From: Elusimicrobiota bacterium
GTDB taxonomy: Bacteria > Elusimicrobiota > Elusimicrobia > 2-02-FULL-39-32
Assembly (NCBI GenBank): GCA_023249715.1
Contig: JAHFCA010000031.1
Location: 1-10,478 of the forward strand
DNA length: 10,478 bases
Reading direction: 5' to 3'
Positions 6,416 to 10,478 of the stretch are shown in pieces. Below the pieces are notes generated by a model. It searched no databases, was not told where the DNA came from, and was given only the letters and a program-made list of their open reading frames with translations. Every line of letters begins with the position of its first letter. Positions within the stretch are counted from its first letter, which is position 1. The position numbers and the translations under genes were made by a program.

Positions 6416-7088
6416 ACAATTAGAAAAAAAGATAAAAATAAAATTTAAAGATAGAAAGCACATAGAAGAAGCTCTCACACATAAATCTTACGCGCTCTCC
6501 AAGGGAGAAGAAAAATTTAATGAACGGATGGAATTTTTAGGAGATAGTATTTTGAATACCGCGGTAACCGATTTTCTGTATCACCGCTACCCCAACGAAG
6601 ACGAGGGAAAACTCTCCAAACTAAAATCCCAACTCGTTTCTAAATCCTCCCTCTATAAATGGGCGCAAACTTTAAAGTTAGGGGCACACCTCAAGCTTAC
6701 GGAAAACGAATCTCAGGCCAACCCCAGGCTTAAAGAATCTATCTTGGCGGATGCCATGGAAGCCGTGATCGGCGCTATTTATTTAGACCATGGGTTTGAA
6801 AAAGCGAAGGATTTTGTCATTAAAAAATTTTCTCAGGCGAAGCGGATAGTGGAAAACGATACTAAAAGTAAACTGCAGGAACTCATTCAAAAAAAATTTA
6901 AAATCCCTCCCTCTTACACAATTATTAAAGAGAGTGGTCCGGACCACGATAAAACTTTTCATAGCCAAGTCCACATAAAAAAGAAATTGTTAGGGGAAGG
7001 GTTAGGAAAATCTAAAAAGGAATCCGAACAAGCTGCCGCAAAAGACGCGCTGAAAAGGATCCGCAAAGATAGGAGGATATTCATTTGA
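6399..7088 (+). CDS. rnc: Ribonuclease III
   Basis: RNase III cleaves double-stranded RNA, including rRNA precursors and structured mRNA leaders. The 229-residue protein has both expected domains. The catalytic domain carries the signature NERMEFLGDSIL (41-52) with Glu45 and Asp49, plus Asp118 and Glu121 in ADAMEAVIGAIYLDHGF. The C-terminal double-stranded RNA-binding domain runs from about 156 to 223, with FHSQVHI, GLGKSKKESEQAAAKDAL and a basic end. All metal-binding positions are intact. Two adjacent ATGs (6399 and 6402) are possible starts, differing by one Met; both lie inside fabF. acpP-fabF-rnc adjacency is common in bacteria. The stop shares TTGA with the next gene's start. Confidence 0.96.
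   Translation: MMDIIEQLEKKIKIKFKDRKHIEEALTHKSYALSKGEEKFNERMEFLGDSILNTAVTDFLYHRYPNEDEGKLSKLKSQLVSKSSLYKWAQTLKLGAHLKLTENESQANPRLKESILADAMEAVIGAIYLDHGFEKAKDFVIKKFSQAKRIVENDTKSKLQELIQKKFKIPPSYTIIKESGPDHDKTFHSQVHIKKKLLGEGLGKSKKESEQAAAKDALKRIRKDRRIFI
7071..7076 (+). promoter_or_regulatory. Shine-Dalgarno setting a TTG start for the acyl-CoA dehydrogenase gene
   Basis: AGGAGG at the end of rnc lies eight bases before TTG 7085, ideal spacing. The TTG overlaps the rnc stop as TTGA. No ATG is available near the conserved N-terminus, so this site decides the start. Confidence 0.75.
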
Positions 7089-8311
7089 ACTACTTTTTAA
7101 CCGAAGAACAACAGGCTATTCAAGAAACGGCCAGAGAAATTGCCCAGAAAAAAATTAAACCGGTGCGGGAACATTACGACGTCACCGAAGAATATCCATG
7201 GCCCATCGTGGAAGAATTAAGAAAAGCGGATCTATTTGGCGTTTACTTTCCCACTCAATACGGAGGCTTAGGCGGCGGGGGGCTAGAGCTTTGTTTAGCG
7301 GTAGAAGAAATTTCCAGAGCCTGTGGCGGCATTGCGTTAACCATCGCCTGCACCGCTTTATGCGCCTTTCCCATTATTCTTTTTGGAACACCGGAACAAA
7401 AGAAAAAATATCTCCCGGATTTGGCTAGCGGCAAACGGCTGGGCGCGTTTACGATTACAGAACCAGAAGCCGGGTCGGATGCCACCGCCACTCGTTGCAG
7501 CGCAAAGTTAGAAGGGAACTATTATGTTCTAAACGGAACCAAAAATTTCTGTTCCAATGGCAATGCAGCGGAAATTTATACTCTTTTCGCTACCACCAAC
7601 CCCGCCAGAGGAGCCAGAGGACTCTCCGCTTTTATTTTAGAAAAAGGTTGGCCTGGGCTTTCCTTTGGTAAAAAGGAAGTAAAAATGGGAATTCGCGCCT
7701 CACCTACTTATGAAATTAATTTGGATAACTGCAAAGTCCCCAAGGAAAACCTCTTAGGGGGAGAAGGAAGAGGGCTTAGCGTAGCCCAGGGCACTTTTGA
7801 TATTTCTCGCCCAGGAGTAGCGTCCCAGGCGTTGGGAATAGCTCAAGGAGCTATTGACGAAGCACTGGCTTATGCGAAAATGAGAAAGCAGTTTGGGCAA
7901 TCGATAGCCTCCTTCCAGTCCTCTTTACACATGATAGCGGACATGTCCACTCAGGTAGAAGCGGCCAGAGCTTTACTCTACTCCGTGACAAAAGCCATGG
8001 ATAAGGATCTCCTGGCGGCGGAAGAAGCGGCGGAAAAATCCGGAAAAACTGTCTATGATGAAATGAAGAAAAATTCCAGTAAACGGTGGACCAAAGAATC
8101 GGCTATGGTAAAACTTTTCTGCTCGGACGTTTCTATGAAGGTAACCACCGATGCCGTGCAACTCTGCGGCGGAATTGGGTACATGCGAGATTTCCCTGTA
8201 GAAAAGTTCATGAGGGACGCAAAAATCACTCAAATTTATGAAGGCACCAACCAAATTCAACGCAACGAAATCGGCGCTGCTGTTATTAAAGAATTAGCGC
8301 AGAAAGGCTAA
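7085..8311 (+). CDS. Acyl-CoA dehydrogenase (FAD-dependent, ETF-linked)
   Basis: The protein belongs to the acyl-CoA dehydrogenase superfamily, which interconverts acyl-CoA and trans-2-enoyl-CoA with FAD and passes electrons to or from ETF. It has 408 residues, longer than the usual ~380. Landmarks are FLTEEQQAIQETAREIA at the start, the FAD/substrate segment AFTITEPEAGSDATA (121-135), RKQFGQSIASFQ (267-278), CGGIGYMRDFPVEKFMRDAKI (361-381), and IYEGTNQIQR with the catalytic base Glu386. An extra charged segment of about 23 residues lies around 306-336 compared with short-chain family members. Position directly before etfB-etfA suggests a functional complex, as for butyryl-CoA (Bcd) or caffeyl-CoA (CarC) reductases. 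Substrate chain length and physiological direction cannot be read. The start is TTG. Confidence 0.93.
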   Translation: MNYFLTEEQQAIQETAREIAQKKIKPVREHYDVTEEYPWPIVEELRKADLFGVYFPTQYGGLGGGGLELCLAVEEISRACGGIALTIACTALCAFPIILFGTPEQKKKYLPDLASGKRLGAFTITEPEAGSDATATRCSAKLEGNYYVLNGTKNFCSNGNAAEIYTLFATTNPARGARGLSAFILEKGWPGLSFGKKEVKMGIRASPTYEINLDNCKVPKENLLGGEGRGLSVAQGTFDISRPGVASQALGIAQGAIDEALAYAKMRKQFGQSIASFQSSLHMIADMSTQVEAARALLYSVTKAMDKDLLAAEEAAEKSGKTVYDEMKKNSSKRWTKESAMVKLFCSDVSMKVTTDAVQLCGGIGYMRDFPVEKFMRDAKITQIYEGTNQIQRNEIGAAVIKELAQKG

Positions 8312-8316
8312 GATTT

Positions 8317-9123
8317 ATGCACATAGTAGTTTGCATTAAGCAGACGCCGGCCACGGCGAATATTCAAATAGATCCAAAGACTGGAACTCTTAAAAGGGAA
8401 GGGATGGCCGCAGCCATTAACCCTTTTGATGAATACGGAATAGAAGAAGCCGTTCGTATTAAAGAAAGAGTTCCCAATAGTGTGGTATCTGTAGTGACGA
8501 TGGGACCCCCTCAGGCAGAAGAATCCTTAAGGGACGCTATCTCCCGCGGCGTTGACCAAGGGTTTCACCTCTGTGACAGAGCTTTTGCGGGCGCCGATAC
8601 CTATGCCACTTCTTACGCGCTCCAAATGGGAATACGAAAAATTGCGGAGTTTACCCAGAAAAAAGTGGATCTGATCATTTGCGGAAAACAGACCAACGAT
8701 GGCGACACCGGCCATGTGGGGCCCGGAATAGCCGCCTGGCTCGATATTCCCAATGTAGCCTATGTAAAAAAAGTAGAAGAAATTAACGATTCCTTAATAC
8801 GGGTTCATCGCATGATGGAAGACGGAGTTGACGTTTTAGAAATGCCTCTCCCTGCGGTGATTGCCGTGGTTAAAGAAATTAATGAACCGAGGGTTCCTTC
8901 TTTAAGAGGAAAAATGGCGGCAAAAAAAGCTGTGATCCCTCGTTGGACCGCAGAGGATATTAAAGCCGATAAAAATAAAATTGGTTTAGGGGGTTCTCCT
9001 ACCATTGTTGCTTCCAGTTTTAATCCTCCTCCCAGGACTGGCGGCGTTAAAGTAGAAGGCGCAACTCCGGAAGAAAAAGCGAAAAACTTAGTAGCAAAAC
9101 TATTAGAAATGAAAGTGTTGTAA
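8317..9123 (+). CDS. etfB: Electron transfer flavoprotein beta subunit
   Basis: EtfB pairs with EtfA to carry electrons between dehydrogenases and other carriers. The 268-residue product is typical. The N-terminus MHIVVCIKQTPAT, the INPFDEYGIEEAVRIKE segment (34-50) and the signature INEPRVPSLRGKMAAKK (188-204) identify the family. CGKQTNDGDTGHVGP (122-136) resembles the DGDT-x2-VGP form I associate with bifurcating ETFs, where beta-FAD contacts NADH, in contrast to the DDD/N-x-Q-TG form of the mitochondrial/aerobic type. It starts five bases after the acyl-CoA dehydrogenase stop with only a weak AGAAAGG upstream, and four bases separate its stop from the etfA ATG. Confidence 0.95.
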   Translation: MHIVVCIKQTPATANIQIDPKTGTLKREGMAAAINPFDEYGIEEAVRIKERVPNSVVSVVTMGPPQAEESLRDAISRGVDQGFHLCDRAFAGADTYATSYALQMGIRKIAEFTQKKVDLIICGKQTNDGDTGHVGPGIAAWLDIPNVAYVKKVEEINDSLIRVHRMMEDGVDVLEMPLPAVIAVVKEINEPRVPSLRGKMAAKKAVIPRWTAEDIKADKNKIGLGGSPTIVASSFNPPPRTGGVKVEGATPEEKAKNLVAKLLEMKVL

Positions 9124-9127
9124 AACC

Positions 9128-10408
9128 ATGGCAAACGAAATTTTTATTATTAAAGAAAGATGCACCGGATGCGGATCGTGCGTAAAGGTCTGCCCCGTTA
9201 ACTGTATTTCCATGACGGACCGCGCCAAAGAAGAAGGAGTTCGCTGGAAAAAATTGGCCGTGATTGATGTGAATACATGCGTATTTTGTAACGCTTGCGT
9301 GGAAGATTGCGATCGCTTATTTAATAAAACAAAAGAAAAAATGCCGAATCCCGATTTCTTCCATGCGATCGTGATGAAGAAAGAGAAAGTGGAAGTGAAT
9401 ATCGACACTACCGCTTATAAAGGAGTGTGGTGTTTCGCGGAGCAACGGCATGGACAACTGATGCCCACTATTTTTGAACTCCTGCATGTGGGTAAAAAAT
9501 TATCGCTAGATTTAAATGAAGATCTTTCGGCTGTCGTCATCGGCCATGACGTCACCCAATACGCGCAAGAAATTATAGAGCATGGCGCGGATAAAGTTTA
9601 TGTTATAGATCACCCCATATTTGAACATTTTGTGGACGAAGTTTATACCAACGCTCTCACAGATTTAATTAAGCAGGAAAAACCAAATAAGCTGCTGATG
9701 CCAGCCTCCATCATTGGCCGCTCCTTTTCTAGCCGAGTCGCGATTGCGGCTCAAACTGGAATAACGGCCGATGCCACCGAACTTTCTATTAACCCCAAAA
9801 CACGCATGCTCCATGCCACTCGCCCCTCTTTTGGCGGCAACTTGATGGCTACCATTTTATGTGAAAAACACCGTCCGGAAATGGCGACGGTGCGCCCCAT
9901 GTCTTTCCAGAGAGCGGAAAAGCAGTCGGGGAGAAAAGGGGAAGTTATCAACGTAAAAGTGGATCTTTCCAAATGGAATATCCGCACCAAATTTGTTCGC
10001 TACGAAGCGGAAAAGAAAGAGGATATCGACATTACAGCCGCAGAAAAAGTAGTTTCCGGTGGACGGGGATTGGGTAAGCCCGAAGGATTTAAACTCATAG
10101 AAGAGTTAGCCCATACCCTAGGCGCTGCCGTGGGAGCTTCCAGGCCCACGGTCGATGCCGGTTGGATTCCCTATAAGCACCAAATAGGCTTAACGGGAAG
10201 GACCATACGCCCAAAACTATATTTTGCCTGCGGTATCTCAGGACAAATCCAGCACTTGGCTGGAATGTCGAGCGCAGAAGTCATTGTGGCCATCAACAAA
10301 GATACGGAGTGCCCCATGTTTAAGTTAGCCACTCTATCAGTAGAAGGAGATCTTTACGAACTCATCCCTCTCATTATAAAAGAAATCAATAAAATTAAAC
10401 ATAAATAA
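9128..10408 (+). CDS. etfA: Electron transfer flavoprotein alpha subunit with N-terminal 2[4Fe-4S] ferredoxin domain
   Basis: This 426-residue protein is a fusion. Residues 1 to about 65 are a ferredoxin domain with two complete CX2CX2CX3C motifs: Cys12/15/18/22 and Cys51/54/57/61. The first is followed by Pro as usual; the second is followed by Asp. Residues from about 80 form the EtfA core, ending in the FAD-binding domain with VSGGRGLGKPEGF (309-321), DAGWIP, KHQIGLTGRTIRPKLYFACGISGQIQHLAGM and IVAINKD. Fusions of this kind are known in CarE (caffeyl-CoA reductase) and LctC (lactate dehydrogenase) type bifurcating complexes. The ferredoxin domain probably exchanges electrons with soluble ferredoxin. 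The full acyl-CoA dehydrogenase-EtfB-EtfA set is present; activity and direction are inferred. No clear Shine-Dalgarno is seen before the ATG. Confidence 0.95.
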   Translation: MANEIFIIKERCTGCGSCVKVCPVNCISMTDRAKEEGVRWKKLAVIDVNTCVFCNACVEDCDRLFNKTKEKMPNPDFFHAIVMKKEKVEVNIDTTAYKGVWCFAEQRHGQLMPTIFELLHVGKKLSLDLNEDLSAVVIGHDVTQYAQEIIEHGADKVYVIDHPIFEHFVDEVYTNALTDLIKQEKPNKLLMPASIIGRSFSSRVAIAAQTGITADATELSINPKTRMLHATRPSFGGNLMATILCEKHRPEMATVRPMSFQRAEKQSGRKGEVINVKVDLSKWNIRTKFVRYEAEKKEDIDITAAEKVVSGGRGLGKPEGFKLIEELAHTLGAAVGASRPTVDAGWIPYKHQIGLTGRTIRPKLYFACGISGQIQHLAGMSSAEVIVAINKDTECPMFKLATLSVEGDLYELIPLIIKEINKIKHK

Positions 10409-10412
10409 ATTT

Positions 10413-10478
10413 GTGCCAGAACCCCATCCAGTAGAGCTTTTTATTCCAGAAATAAAACAACTGATTGCGGAGAAAAAC
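10413..10478 (+). CDS. Start of an unidentified gene, 3' truncated (possibly MgtE-type Mg2+ transporter)
   Basis: A GTG four bases after the etfA stop opens a frame that runs to the window edge, giving 22 codons that begin (M)PEPHPVELFIPEIKQLIAEK. No other start and no clear Shine-Dalgarno is seen. Close spacing suggests it continues the operon. The LFIPEIKQLIAEKN helix is reminiscent of the cytosolic N-terminal region of MgtE magnesium transporters, but 22 residues are too few to assign it. Confidence 0.5.
   Translation, partial: MPEPHPVELFIPEIKQLIAEKN

Noticed and set aside
1..10478. CRISPR array, tRNA, rRNA or transposase gene
   Set aside because: No regularly spaced direct repeats, no cloverleaf, no rRNA-like stretch and no transposase motifs were seen on either strand.

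Overview
This window is one co-directional, tightly packed + strand gene block. It contains most of a type II fatty acid synthesis (FAS II) operon, with nucleotide/ribosome genes before it and an electron-transfer/acyl-CoA module after it. The order is: 3' end of an isocitrate/isopropylmalate dehydrogenase-family gene, ndk, rpmF, plsX, fabH, fabD, fabG, [~164-bp palindromic element], acpP, fabF, rnc, acyl-CoA dehydrogenase, etfB, etfA (with an N-terminal ferredoxin domain), and the first 22 codons of one more gene. Most junctions are overlaps or gaps of a few bases, so translational coupling in a long polycistronic transcript is likely. Only two gaps approach or exceed 100 bp: fabG-acpP (204 bp, filled mostly by the palindrome) and acpP-fabF (95 bp, with two small dyads).

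Organism: an AT-leaning bacterial chromosome. The rpmF-plsX-fabH-fabD-fabG-acpP-fabF-rnc order is widespread in bacteria. The downstream acyl-CoA dehydrogenase plus a ferredoxin-fused EtfA resembles anaerobes that use flavin-based electron bifurcation. My best guess is an uncultured anaerobic lineage (for example Omnitrophota/Elusimicrobiota-like), held with low confidence because nothing in the window is taxonomically diagnostic.

How the genes work together: PlsX makes acyl-phosphate for phospholipid synthesis. FabH, FabD, FabG, AcpP and FabF supply initiation, malonyl loading, ketoreduction, the carrier and elongation. FabZ/FabA, the enoyl-ACP reductase and acetyl-CoA carboxylase are not in the window. 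Rnc processes double-stranded RNA. The last three complete genes form an acyl-CoA dehydrogenase/ETF set whose EtfA carries two intact 4Fe-4S cysteine motifs and whose EtfB carries a DGDT-x2-VGP segment, both features I associate with bifurcating ETFs.

The most unusual non-coding object is the palindrome at 4647-4810. It has 21-bp perfect terminal inverted repeats and a 9-bp perfect core stem around a 5-nt loop, and a possible TAA direct repeat flanks it. It looks like a MITE-type foldback element or a large RNA hairpin in the operon. I see no CRISPR array, tRNA, rRNA or transposase gene. No wholly new multi-gene system is evident; the palindrome and the FAS II/bifurcating-ETF linkage are the parts worth following.
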